Source: Nymphaea colorata
Taxonomy: Eukaryota > Streptophyta > Magnoliopsida > Nymphaeales > Nymphaeaceae
Direction of reading: 5' to 3'
Assembly: GCF_008831285.2 (NCBI RefSeq)
Contig: NC_045142.1
Span: 16,867,354-16,931,353, forward strand
Length of the DNA stretch: 64,000 nucleotides
The notes beneath the pieces were generated by a model. The model saw only the letters and a list, made by a program, of their open reading frames with translations, had not been told where the DNA came from and made no database searches. The position numbers were made by a program, and so were the translations under genes. Of the stretch, positions 1 to 11,366 are shown piece after piece. How positions within the stretch are numbered: position 1 is the first letter of the stretch; every line of letters starts with the position of its first letter.

Positions 1-37
1 ATTCTAAAACAGATCTTAGGGATGGTGGAAAGATTAA

Positions 38-202
38 CGGACGATGTGGGCTATTAGAGAGAGAGACATGCATGGAATATTCTTGTGTCAGAATTCGATT
101 GCATCCATGGGTCACATTTTCTTTCTTTGACAAGTAGCCTAAACCATTGCGTCCGGCGTTGTTAGCCGACATGAGGTCTATGTGCATGACCTAGAAGAAT
201 GC
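38..202. repeat. Dispersed repeat, copy 1 (copy 2 near 39.24-39.40 kb)
   Basis: This stretch aligns by eye with 39239-39395: both share a tract around AGATTAACGGA, then CATGCATGGAATATTC, then CTTTGACAAGTAGCCTAAACC and CTAGAAGAA. Copy 2 lacks about 25 bp between the second and third blocks. No reading frame is conserved between the copies, so it is a non-coding duplicate. It may be an outlying piece of the local duplication mosaic that dominates 8-46 kb. Confidence 0.7.
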
Positions 203-940
203 CTCGGTAGGAAACATATAAATATTAAACATCAATCAAGAAGAAGTTGCATGGTGGGTCTGGCCATCTGAAGAGCACGGCTGGACCGTCGATGGATTGA
301 GCCCAGTTTCTTGGACTGGCCTGCCCTGATTGCGTTTTGAGAAATCCAGGACTTGTCAAACATGATGAGCAGCCATTGACTCCACAGTTTTTCCAAAGGA
401 AAAGGACCGACCTCATCGGTTCGCAGTTTGAATGGGTTGCAGCAAAACACAGTTACTGGTCGGTGGCGAAGCTAGATAGTCAGTGCTGACAGGCTGGCCC
501 TTCAGAAAATCAGTGGCCAAGAGATGCCATATGCTAATCAGCAAAAAAGCTACGGAGCTTTAGCAAGTAAACTAGTAATTTTTGTGTGCCTGTGTGGGCA
601 ATTTCCCAGACAAGCCCACATGTTCCTTCATCATTCTTGATAAATAGGAGTTGCCTATTATGATACTTATCAATCCGCCTTAATGGTACTTTAATTCTTC
701 ATACTCTCACATTCTGTTTTTCTCTTGTAAAAGTTGGTTGGAATCAGCCGATTTGAATTGTAGGGGCTTGGCTTGGGTTGATCCAAAGTGTTATACAAAT
801 CGGCTAATATTTATTTATTTATTTATGTTTACTTAGAAAAAACTCTCTTCTTCATAAAACCACCAATGTGGACGTACTGTACATCGTTCAACTCGAATGT
901 TGTTCTTGCCATGGTTTGCAGACAAGAGAAATAACACACT
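203..940. other. Intergenic, no gene recognised
   Basis: Only short ORFs (72 codons or fewer) without family features occur here. Nothing else structured was seen. Confidence 0.5.
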
Positions 941-1030
941 AGAATGTGACAGCGGCCACAAGATTCAAACCTTGAATTCCTTGGATACGAACTGCCTTGC
1001 AGCCCAGTTGCCCTATGTGCCTTGACGCAA
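935..1030 (-). mobile_element. tRNA-derived SINE-like head (family copy 1)
   Basis: On the minus strand an A-box-like TAGGGCAACTGGG (1015-1003) is followed about 32 bp later by a B-box-like GGTTTGAATCTTG (971-959). This is the internal RNA polymerase III promoter arrangement of tRNA-derived SINEs. The segment aligns with a plus-strand copy at 51121-51180: both have GGCTGCAAGG straight after the A box, then GTTC, then AAG, then the B box. It does not fold as an intact tRNA by eye. The ends of the element are not defined. Confidence 0.5.
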
Positions 1031-2210
1031 TCAATCTTTATTCAAGTAATTTGGAATGAAGCATGATTTATTCAATTCATCGCCAATCACCCATTTTAAA
1101 AGACGCAGATGTGCTTACGGGTTTCTTTCAGTTTCCACTTCATTTTACAATTCATTCAGAGAAATTTCAAAAATATTGACAAAGTAGCTCCCAGCATGAT
1201 CTCACTCTCAAACTGCGGGCCCACACGGACCATCTACAGTCCAGCATCTGCAGTTTGGCATGGTTGAGGAATCGATCAATGACATCATTGGAGTTGGTCA
1301 AAGAGGGCATCTGCAGTTTAACCCAACCTGGGGACGTCAAAGGGTTGGTTTAGGTCCGAGCAAGCTGGCTCTCACCTAAATGAATGTGGGTGAACCAGAT
1401 CTGGAATAGCATTAGGCTGGACCAAGGCTTGACAAAGCCGTGCTTGGGCTGACCCAAAGCCTTTATTGGCAGTCCAAGCCTGTTCTGTTTATTTATTGGG
1501 CCTGGGCCTGACCATCAACTTCATGTTTATCTTGTACTCAACCCGATATCTATCCTTATTTGAAACTCTTCACTTTACATTTTCTAATTTTTTGGAAACC
1601 ATTGGGAATATGTCAAGAGTTTGTATGGGAGTCGACTGCTAGCATCATGCCAAAGAATGTGGAAAAAAAAAGTATAAAGGTATGTATTTGGGCCAAGTCG
1701 AGCCCCCAATACACAACCCAGGCCCGTTATCCCAGCGAGTTTTTTATCTGGCCAGTAGGTCAAATGGTCCCAATTGTCCATCTGGTGCCTGGCCCAGTTC
1801 CAACCCTTAGAGTCAAGTCATAGTGTTTTAGCAGCATATATACAGGACTTTTGCTATGAAGTTCCCACTGATCTTGTGTGTGTGAGAGGTTTGCCATCAT
1901 TGAGAACTTACTTTTCAGCTAATTAATATTTTTGGGTGATGCATTTGAAAGAGGCCTAGCTTAAAACCGAACATGGAATCTTTTGCACCCTTTAGATATG
2001 ATCAAAGTCATTTTGTGCATGAGTTTATAGTAATCTAATTAAAATATCATTAGACACCATACAATGGTGCTACTTAGTGTTCACCTATAAAAAATTAAAA
2101 CTACTTATGATATTACTAGTACTTTTTTATATGGGAGAATTCTAGCATGTTGAATGCCCAGTGTTGTTAGGTAATTGTTATTGAATTCACGATAAACTAT
2201 TATAAAAACA
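1031..2210. other. Intergenic with GC-richer repeat-like patches
   Basis: No gene recognised. Two patches (about 1320-1520 and 1690-1810) are rich in GGGCC/TGGGC words, as is 12170-12280. Such words are common in plant repeats, but no element boundary could be assigned. The two overlapping short ORFs near 1560-1823 have no recognisable domain. Confidence 0.4.
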
Positions 2211-2435
2211 CACTACCAGAAACTATAAACCGTTGCTAATACCGCTACAGTATCTATATTTTAGCAAAAAATGTTTTATTTTGGGCTATATGACAATATC
2301 TAGCATCCGTCAAATTTGATTCCACACACACACACATATTCAAATTTGTCATTTCTTAGATCTTGTCTTATTACTAAAAATAAAGATCGGTCGCTAAAGC
2401 ATGCGGCTGTATTAGCAACAATGTAACAAATAGTG
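2211..2435. mobile_element. CACTA-type MITE candidate
   Basis: The 225-bp segment begins CACTA and ends TAGTG, the terminal pentamer of CACTA (En/Spm) transposons. Inside both ends lies a subterminal inverted motif: TTGCTAATACCGC at the left, and at the right a sequence whose reverse complement reads TTGCTAATACAGC. There is no coding capacity, so it would be non-autonomous. The 3 bp outside the ends (ACA and CCT) do not match, so the expected 3-bp target-site duplication is missing or decayed. Confidence 0.5.
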
Positions 2436-3100
2436 CCTATTTATGGCACTTTTTTTATTGGTTTACGGGTTTATCAGTGACATATTTTAAATCTAGTAGT
2501 CATCCAACATACAGAAGATTAAAATGAATATATATATATATTTTTGTTTATTTAATAAATATGTATCTGTATTTATAATTATATTTATCATTAGGAACCT
2601 TATTTTCCTAAGGAGTATGTTAACTTGTCAACCTTCTTCCTTCAACTATTCATTAAGGTTCTTAGTTCTTGAAAACGGTAATATTCAAAAAAATATTGTT
2701 CTTTCCACTTTCGTCTGTATTGCTAAAAATAATGTAGAGCACAAAAATGCAAGGGAGGAGCCCCAACCCTGTGATGTATATACCTTGCCCCTTCAATGGG
2801 GGCCCGAAATGCCACACTTTCCTTGACGAGGAACCGTTCTGATGCAACCGAGCCGGGTTTCTCCTTCCATTATTGATGAAAAATAATATAAAGAAAAAAA
2901 AAATCAACTGAAAAAATACAATTAAGAGCTGGCCTCTAACTAAGCCTCATCACTCTCTTCCTCACTCAGCAAATTTTTCATGGTCAGGGTCAGCACTTTT
3001 CAGGATTTGTCTGACCTGAATCAGTGACCTTCATTATCATTAATGTTGGCTTTTCTTTTGTTTTTTGTTTTTTTGACTTTGTCAACGACAAAGGAGTTTC
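2436..3100. other. AT-rich intergenic, no gene recognised
   Basis: AT-rich sequence with a short TA run near 2528. The overlapping ORFs at 2524-2907 show no domain and lie in AT-rich low-complexity DNA. Confidence 0.5.
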
Positions 3101-3109
3101 CAAAGGAGA

Positions 3110-3990
3110 TAGCCTCCAAAGAGAAGTGATCTTTAACCACGGAATACCTTCTCACTATTGAGCCTACCAATGAACCAGAGTCACTCTCTTAGTTCCTTGA
3201 CACGAGAACTAAGAGCATGACAGTTTGTGATTAGAGCAACATGATAGTCTTTAGGAATCCTCTCTACATGAACAGAGTCCATAATTATGATCATGTTTGA
3301 GAAGAGAAACCTTTGTACCACCAACCTGGTTTTGCTGATTGGGGAGGCATTAAACCATAGTAAACCAGCCACTTTACAAACATTTGCAACACAATGTGAC
3401 CACTTCCAGCCCCCACTCATCTTTACTCTGACAATGCCAAAAATGGCTGAAAATTAAGGTTTGCAGCTAGATATTTATCGCCTGTTTTACATATTGTCCT
3501 CATTCTTGTTTATAGAATACCTCACAACATGAGTGTCAGACTTCCCTCTTAGCAATCTCAGCTAGCTTAACCACCTCTTTATGCACCACCTGATTTTTGA
3601 AACACCATAGCTTCCAGATTGTGATATTGAAGCAGGCAAGCCAACACCATCCGAATTCTTTACATGAGAACCTCTTCCTCCACCACCAGTTCAAGACAGA
3701 GAAAAAGTCTGAGGTGTGGAATTTATCAACTCCAAACCATGAATAGATGCATTGCTAAATGTTCATAGCATTAGTATATGAGAAAAGAAAGTGAGATAGA
3801 TCTTCACAAGCCCTCCACACAACTTAAAGACAGAAACAATGGAAGACCCTACATGTTGAAGTTTGGCATCAGCAGGTAGACGTTAATAACTACAAACAAA
3901 CACAAACCAGTTACCTCTAGGTAACACCTTTGCGTTCTACAATCTACTGTGCCATGTAACTACCATTCCTTTATTTTTACGTGGTTCCAA
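3110..3990 (-). pseudogene. L1-type (LINE) retrotransposon fossil: zf-RVT and probable RNase H end
   Basis: Reading the minus strand from about 3990 down, and allowing frame changes, gives the signature of the C-terminal zinc-binding region (zf-RVT) of plant L1-type elements. First comes an L-C-G-G-L block followed by E-D-L-S-H-F-L-F-S, then about 50 residues later the Trp-rich FSVLNWWWRKRF, then TIWKLWCFKNQVVHKE. These match the family pattern (LCG..EDLsHLFf.C.., then W..iWk.RN..vf). Below it, a 79-codon open stretch (3420-3181) could be the following RNase H domain, since HVALITNCHALSSRVKEL sits where that domain's Asp/Asn-Ser-hx-Leu segment would be. The catalytic motifs are not clear. Stops and shifts show it is dead. 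The zf-RVT call is fairly safe; the RNase H part is tentative. Confidence 0.6.
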
Positions 3991-4257
3991 ACTTGGCTCC
4001 TGAGCTTTGCAGGTTTACGATTTTCTTTAGAACAAAGAAAATCTGCACTTTGCATAAGCCTAAGTTGAAGGCAAACTCCAATGCATTGCACATGTCACCA
4101 TAGATTTAGCTCAATGTGGTGCTGTATTAGCATTTACTTAACCGAATTTTGAATGAAAGGTTCTACTTCCCAAGCAGATCCAATGGAATCTCCTTCAGTA
4201 AAACATCCTCCGTAGAACTTCGCAAGCTCTCCATTCATTAAATTTCAAGTAACAGAT

Positions 4258-4775
4258 TTAGATCCCGCCCAAGAGAAGAAGATGAGATCCGCGGTACAAG
4301 TCACCTTGGAGTTTTTCATTGTTGAAGAAGATGAGATCCGCGGTACAAGTCACCTTGGAGTTTTTGTACTTGTCTGCAACACTTCTAGATAGTAAAGTAG
4401 GGTTGACATATTGGAAATATGCTTCACCAAGTTCGTGTAGTTGGAGGTATTGATGTCCATCTTTCTCTAGAAAGGGCCAGCTTCGTTTTCCTGTGAGTTT
4501 ACAGACTACTTCTAGAGTATTGAATTGACCTTGGTTCACAAGGAACCGGTCTTCAATTGGTCCTCTTGGATCACCTTTTGCCTCTGGCAAACCCATAATG
4601 CTAGAAAACCCATCTAGAGTGATTGTCATTTCACTCCATGTGAACCAGAATGTGCTGGTTCTTGGGTTCTATCTTTCAACAGTCACATGAATTAGACTGT
4701 TGTTAACAGGATGCATGGCAAGACTGGCTGCTTCTTCGAGACCACAATCTTCTAAGTGGCCCGACAACATACATC
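4258..4775 (-). pseudogene. Plant mobile domain (PMD / aminotransferase-like) fragment, decayed
   Basis: On the minus strand one frame reads CGLEEAASLAMHPVNNSLIH, then VTVER, a TAG stop, NPRTSTFWFTWSEMTITLD, then GFSSIMGLPEAKGDPRGPI. This fits the N-terminal part of the plant mobile domain (PF10536), whose usual pattern is ...L..LverW.petHTFh.p.GEmTiTLeDvalllGLp.dG.pv. The stop falls exactly where the conserved Trp of erW is expected (TGG to TAG). PMD occurs in MAIN/MAIL host proteins and in many plant transposons. A fragment this short, next to a LINE fossil, points to a transposon-derived or pseudogene origin. A 49-bp direct duplication shifts the frame at the 3' end, so the last 30 or so residues are unlikely to be original. 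Confidence 0.6.
4275..4370. repeat. 49-bp tandem duplication inside the PMD fragment
   Basis: The block starting GAAGAAGATGAGATCCGCGG at 4275 is repeated at 4324 with an offset of 49 bp, essentially unchanged over about 44 bp. The offset is not a multiple of three, so the duplication itself breaks the frame. Its near identity makes it younger than the rest of the decay. Confidence 0.85.
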
Positions 4776-7700
4776 AGAAAGTTGGGTACAATTAATGATA
4801 CTACTGAGGTAGGTAGACTCCATTTGGGATGATGCAAAATCCAGATCGCCCTTGACATGACCCGAATAGGATGTGGTCATATGGAAAAATGCTTTCTGAG
4901 TTTATCTGGACAGAAAAAAGTATTAGATGTTGACATAAATTGGCCCAATAGAAACTTGAGAAGAGTTTTGGCATTGGACATGGGTTTGGAGGCGTTGTAA
5001 AACATCACATCTCATGCATTCAAACAAGCAATTAATGAAAATTTGATAATGCATTCCCTAGGACTTTTGCCTATATGCATTGTTTTGAAAATTGATCTTG
5101 GAACCAATGGAGAATAAATGGGTAAATTGTTCCTGATTTATCTCAAGTTCAATGTATACCTATATACCAAATATATGGTACTAGCATAGACTCCTCCAAG
5201 GGTTCTCTAGATTTGGGCTCTCCAATCTCCTTGTTCATCCATCGATATATCGGGACTATTGTCCATTTTGGTACTAATCAGGAGACTTTTTAGTCCAATT
5301 GGGTGGTCCAGTTATAAGGCTATATCTTAGACTAATGTCCTAGAAATAGCCCGAAAACTGAGTGACTGAGATATGATGTAGGTAAGGATTTGTTTTTTAA
5401 AAAAAAAAAACTCATGAGAAGATGCAAAATAGATGGCGATGTTGCATAAATTCCAACAAGATAGATTTAAAGATTTGAGAGCATACATGGGCTTCATATA
5501 ACTCCTAAATTGAGGATGGTATGACAAATTGAAGTAAAAAGGGGTTCATGGAATCTCCTCAATTTTACTACATGATGTCGGTATGCATGAAAGTTTTGTG
5601 CAATTGATATCCCACACAACTTGTATATGATCCAATAAATCTTTAGACAGACGATGACGGGCCCCTACCCTGTCCTCGAGGGCGTTGAATGCACAATCAG
5701 CAATTTTTTTTAATTAATTTTGAAAAAAAAATCATGCGAAAGGGATCTGCCCGTCGGTACGAGGTCCAACCATTCCTGCCGCTTTTCACAGGGGTAATTG
5801 GACCAAGGACTAAGGATTATTCAGACCATGTACAAGCTATTGATGCAAATCCTATATGCTTGTGCATTGAGGTTTTGGATTCAAGAATCAAAGTTCATCT
5901 TGAATAAGTGATTTGAACTTGTATTCAAAAATAGACTCCTTGGAAAATGATTTTTTTTTTGTATGTTATTTGAAGATTGGAGGGTTTTCAAGTTGATTTG
6001 AAAACCTTTGTTGTGCCATTTGTTTTGAAATCCATGATTCTTGAAAATAGTTTTAATTGGGGATTTTGAAGATTGAAATTAACTTTTTTGTTGTGAACTG
6101 AAGATGAGTTTTGGATTGAAATTGTGAACATCTTATGATCAACTTTTGTGAAAATGGCTAAGTAACCTTAGCAAGAAAAATTTTCTTCTGCCAAATCGTG
6201 TGATTTGGTATAAAATGTTAGAAACTTGGGTATTAGTTAGGTAGAGTTCATTCTTGTGATGAAACATAGGTTCCAAATTATTACAAAATGTGTTGTTTTC
6301 TAAATATATTTTGGCCAAGTTTATTAATGCACTGCTTGTGTTTTCTTTGAAAGTTAAGTGAAGTTCACAAATTCTTGTTGCAATATGACATGGTCACCAT
6401 TTTTTTGCAACTAAAATATGAATCGCTTAATTTCTTGAGAAGATGCATGTGGTGCTATTGACTTTGAGTGAGTGTGAACGTGCGAAATACAAAACGAAAC
6501 TATATGAGACATAGATTCTTCACTCTCTCATAATCTCTCAAAGTTCATTCATTTGAAACATTCATGCTCACCTCTCTCATAATCTCTCAAAGTCTATTCA
6601 TATGAAATCACACATCATACATCATACAATATACACTTAAAGATTGATTTTAATTAAAATAAAGGACTTTCTTTAAATGTGATTATCATATTCTCAAGCA
6701 CAAGTTAGAGAAGCAGTCTATAAACTTGTGTCATGGATGAGAATCTCAAAAGAATTAAAATTTAGGCAAATGAAGATGAAATCCACCTTTTAAATATTGG
6801 GGAAACGTGGCTATTATCTATTTTCCTCAAAATTGCATAAAAATCAGATTTTTATTCCAATTTAAATGATTTAAAATTAAATATTGATTATAAGAGTGTT
6901 TGACTCTTAGAAAATGATGAAATTCAGTTTGACTCCATGTGAACTAAACATCCAAGTCGGCAAAAAGCATGTGCCACATGCTCTCATTCATGTCATGGAA
7001 TTCTAATAACTTTTCTTTCTCCCCAAAATCAAGCTAAATTCCAAATTCTTGTGCTAAAAAATCCATCCATTTCTTGGACTATTAAAGCACTTTTGATTTT
7101 GTTCTTTAGGGGATATAAAGATTAGGGTCTTAAGTATGATCTTACATTGTTCTTGAAATATAATCAATTTCATGTAAGTTTGAAAATTGATAAATGAAAT
7201 CAACAATTTCTAAAAGGAATTTTAGAGAGCCGATTAGATAGGATTAAAACTTTTTATTGTTCTACAATACATAGCCACTTTGTGGCTTAACATTAGCATG
7301 TCAAGCATGTAAACTTTAAAATTTCTAAACCAACCCCTGTAAAGTATGATCTAATTTCAGCAAATTACATACACTTTGTGTATGAGTTGCTGGAATTAAG
7401 CAAAACTTTAAGATGAAATGAAAGTGATTTCATACCTTCGTCTTTATTAAGCAAAACTCAAGCTGGATCATCTTTAATTTCACCATGCAAAGGTGGATCA
7501 CTTTTATAAGAATGTGTCCATCCATAATTGGCATTTATATTATATATACTATAGCAAAACTCTTTCTCACGTGGAAATCACTGATTCAAGCATGCATCAT
7601 GCATTGATATATACATTTGATTCGTGGCTTTTTGTTTAGCTGGACATCATTCCCAACCATGAAAAATATGAAAATAAATCCTTCCCATGAGTGCTGGAAT

Positions 7701-8280
7701 TAAAAATAAATAGCAAAAAACTGAAATAGAAGAAAAATGGATTGGAATTACCTACTTTATGGTCAGTCTTGATGCTTGATCTTCCTCTTTGCTTGTTTTC
7801 TAATTCAAGCAATCCTAAGCAAGAATCCAAACTTGGATTCAAGCGTAGCAAAGTGAGAAGAGAAATGGCTTACTTGTTGGAATTTACAGTGGGGAAGAGA
7901 GAGCTTCTCACCATCAAAATCTTAAGTAAGGTTTCACTTAAGCAACCTAACTTGGCAAAATCGATAAAGAGAATAGGGGAAGGAGAAGAAGGAAATGAGA
8001 GAGAGGGAAGGGGGCTTGGATGATTTTTTTTTCTCCTCCTTGGCTTTTCCTTCTAGCTCATTGCTGCAGCAATTTGATGAAGACCTCAAAAATACTAAGC
8101 TCTAAATGTTATTGAATTATAACAATTGAATTTAAATTTGAATAAATTTGGAAAATTTTATTAAATTTGGCTTAAAAAGGTATTTTCGTCCATAATTTGA
8201 TTGAAAATGGATCTCAATTGAATCAAAATTTGGTTTTAAATATTGAATTTCAATTTTTTGATTTATATATTTGACAAATT
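4776..8280. other. Intergenic, no gene recognised
   Basis: About 3.5 kb with only short ORFs. A roughly 35-bp block (TCTCTCATAATCTCTCAAAG and flank) occurs twice about 50 bp apart near 6522-6605. The 93-codon ORF at 7742-8023 has a basic Lys/Glu/Gly-rich tail over a GA-rich tract and no domain. The high AT content and long A/T runs suggest old repeat sequence, but no element ends were found. Confidence 0.5.
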
Positions 8281-8690
8281 AAAATGTAGTGACTGGAACT
8301 GAGTCCAGCTTTATCACAATATAATTTTTGACTAACTGGTATGGGTAAATATGGTGCACACCGACCCACCCTTAGCTCCGCTGGGCAGACAACATAGTCC
8401 CCTCACCAAATGTTACAATGTCAGCTGGTGTCTAGAAATTAGTGACATAGGCAGTGGATTTGTTTATTTATTTAGTTACCTATTTGACATTTCAATAAAG
8501 CGAGGGGCTCCCTCGGCAGTTTCCCAGCAAAAAGTTACCTACTTGATATCACAAGCAGTGGCTGCCGGATGGGCATGCAGACCAATTACATTATTATACT
8601 TGAACATATATGTTAGGTACGGGAAAACTATATATGTTACACTTAGAACATGATAGCTCGATTGCAAGATAATCTAAGCAAGGTTATCAT

Positions 8691-8820
8691 TCAAGTTTCA
8701 GTTTGAGTGAAAACTGAAATCCGGCATCCGATAATGTCCATGCCCATGTGAGTAGAGCCAAATGTCCATCAACTGGCATAGCGCTTCCACCCTAGTTGCA
8801 CTAGTACAGCACATTCGGAA
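8691..8820 (-). repeat. Inverted module (reverse complement of 16407-16539)
   Basis: This 130-bp segment is the reverse complement of the equivalent segment of block B, while the sequence to its left is collinear up to the same breakpoint (after AAGGTTATCAT). Shared words when one strand is reversed include GTGCAACTAGGGTGGAAGC and GCCAGTTGATGGACATTTGG. More distant copies at 21107-21185 and 29389-29470 have the B orientation, so the inversion probably happened in A. Confidence 0.85.
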
Positions 8821-8822
8821 TA

Positions 8823-8911
8823 GTGTGTGTGTGTGTGTGTGTATATATATATTATATATATATTATTTATATGTATATATATATATACTATATTATATAT
8901 ATATATATAAT
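8823..8911. repeat. (GT)n(AT)n microsatellite, locus 1 in block A
   Basis: GT repeats pass into interrupted AT repeats. The same position in the duplicated blocks carries an AT or GT/AT tract at 17391-17430 (B), 25326-25361 (C) and 41047-41091 (D), each just before TTTTCAATGRCA, so these are paralogous microsatellite loci. Confidence 0.9.
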
Positions 8912-11328
8912 TTTCAATGACATTGCTATCTCTTTTATAAGGACCGTGGTGTAGGTAACGTGAATAGCATTCAAGTAGGGATGGGGAAGTTGGTCGATCA
9001 AACCAAGGCATCTTTCAGATGTGGTTTCATTAGCATATCAGTATTCTATATGCTTTTGTGGTGATGCTGATCTGTGTTGAAGCCGATGATATATGTGAGA
9101 GACTTCCTACGTAAAAAAGGACCAAAAGTTGTGGAAACTCGTTCTTCTGCTTGAATAGTCATATTTAGCACTTGTTGAATCATAATAAAAAGACGGTCAA
9201 TTGCCTCTGATGTAACATATTTCAATTTTTCTTGTTGTCATGGTATTCATAATTCATGTTCTTCCATAGCCACCATATTGCCATGGGAACACAATCTTCC
9301 AACTTCACATAAGTATTTTGATTCGAGCCTTTTTATTCCACCTCCATGTCTGCGTCTCTGCCACCATGTCTGGAACTGTAATATCAACGATGATAGAACT
9401 GCCATATCATGTAAACTAATGGTTCCTATTCAACAGGGTGGTTCCTCTCTTTTTGACTTGTCTACCACCGAAAGTGAAAATGTGGTGGAAGAAAGAAACA
9501 AAGAAACAGCTCCATGCCATTTGAGTTCTCTTGCATGTATACAGATAGAGAGACAGACAGACAGACAAAGAGATAGGTATTACATGTTTTATTCTTATTT
9601 TAAATAGTAGTCCACATTGGCGAGTGGGAGAGAGAGATGAGCTTATGGGCGCACCCAAGTAATTTTATAGGAAATAAGTAATTTTATAGGAAATGAAACA
9701 CGGATTAAACAATGCATCAACCTCTTAAGCTCAAAAAAAAAAGACACAAAAATACAATTGGCCTCATAGATGGATCATTTTTTGAAATTATTGGGTTGTA
9801 CAAAAGGGTAGATTGATATGGTAGAAAATTTTGGTAAAATAGATTTAGGTTAAGGATTCATGACTTACCCATTGAGTGACTTTGGCACTAGATATTTCCA
9901 CAGTGAGTACTACCATGTCCGGATTCAATAGATATGTTGTTATTCCAGGCTTCCTTATCCTTTTAAGGGAAGGTCTATGGTAAAGAAAATCCAATGCCTT
10001 TTTGGTCCGCCTTTTGAAATTGTAAACAAAAGCAAGACCTAGAAACGAAATGTTTTCTCTTTCTTTGTCCATCCTTTCCTCACTTTTCTCCTTTCCCTTT
10101 CTGTTCTAGCCATCATCCAAGGCATTTGGATGATGAATTTTTGCCAACCAAACATATTTTTCAAAAATGTGGACTAGTGTGTGGGCCTCTTTAAAGTAGT
10201 TTTTTTGCGGGAAGGAGGCCACAAGGGTTCTACCCATCTGATGGAGGTGACTCATAAAAATCAGTACCACCTTTAAAAGGTGACCATAAGTCCCATAACA
10301 CCTGTTGAGAGGAACTAGCAGGAGTAGAGGAAGGTATAGGTTAAGTGTCGCTATACTGATGCATAATTTTTTTTGTACGTCAATATGGTTAATGATTAAA
10401 ATAACTTTAATTCACATTAAAAAAAATTGTAAAGACAAAATTGAAAGTAGAAAAAAGTAAAAACACTAACGAGAATATTTTTAATAAATTACCAAAATAT
10501 TCTTCTCTCCTTTGATGGACACAACACTTTCTATCGTTAAGTATTGGTAATTACATAAATGTTAAAAACTTTTTATTTTTATGTTAATATTTTTGAACAA
10601 ATTTTCTCTTTCTTTAAAAATTGAAAAATTTATACCTAGTGTCCTTTATCTAGAATTTTGATCTTCTATCTGGGCTCCTAACCTCCTATGCTGAAGATAA
10701 TTGAATAAAGCAGTTAAGTGGGATTGCTGCTGGCTGCCCATAGATCTGATATGTAGACCAGCAAGCATGAAATATTGCAGTTAAAGCTTTCTCTTAATGG
10801 CTTCACTCATTTACAAGGAAGTCAAGGTTGGCGCCTGCTTGACTTTGTGCTTCATCATGTCCTGCCAAGGTCGGCTTGTTCTTTCAACATCAACCATGAG
10901 TCAAAGCCAACCAACATGGGCCAGCTGCAATCATAAAGGCCGTGAAGGCTCAATTGTTGGTAAATGATCGCCATGAGCCAGACCCGACTAGCATTCAGTC
11001 GACCTTATTTTTTGTGGTAAGACTCAACCAATTAAAAAAAATAAGAACACTCTATAGAGATCTTCCCTAGCATCAGGTGAGCAAGAGGGGCATTTCATAC
11101 TACTGCTCAACAAGATGGCCGAAACCTTAGCCTTACCTCCATTTCCCTAGAGCCTATTCTGTATCAGGTGTCCCACAATTGCTGGTTCATTCAAATTCAA
11201 CAAAATCAGTTTCTAAGATGGTAAATCCTAAAAAACATGTACTTGTTTCAGCATCGGAAATAATTGTGCAAAGGTCTTCCCAGATAGAAAGCATACTAGA
11301 AGCATCAAACAAAGCAATGCTAGACGGA

Positions 11329-11366
11329 ATATATATATATATATATATGTGTGTGTATGTGTGTAT
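11329..11366. repeat. (AT)n(GT)n microsatellite, locus 2 in block A
   Basis: Short AT then GT tract. Paralogous loci lie at 19910-20043, 27800-27846, 39463-39570 and 44142-44194, and every copy is followed by CAGCTRTTTYTGTGCT-like flank. Confidence 0.9.

Noticed and set aside
8351-8653. 100-codon plus-strand ORF recurring at 16061-16369
   Set aside because: It is part of duplicated non-coding DNA. Versions at 13.5, 28.7 and 45.1 kb are not open, and no domain is recognisable.
9278-9607. ORFs near 9.3-9.6 kb recurring at 17.95 and 25.85 kb
   Set aside because: Lengths and starts differ in each copy because of indels in the GA tract, and no family feature is present.
9845-10072. A 75-codon minus-strand ORF that stays open in three blocks (also 18360-18587 and 26254-26481)
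   Set aside because: Between the copies at 9845 and 18360 nearly all of the eight or nine base differences change an amino acid, the opposite of coding constraint. With copies this similar, an open frame is expected by chance.
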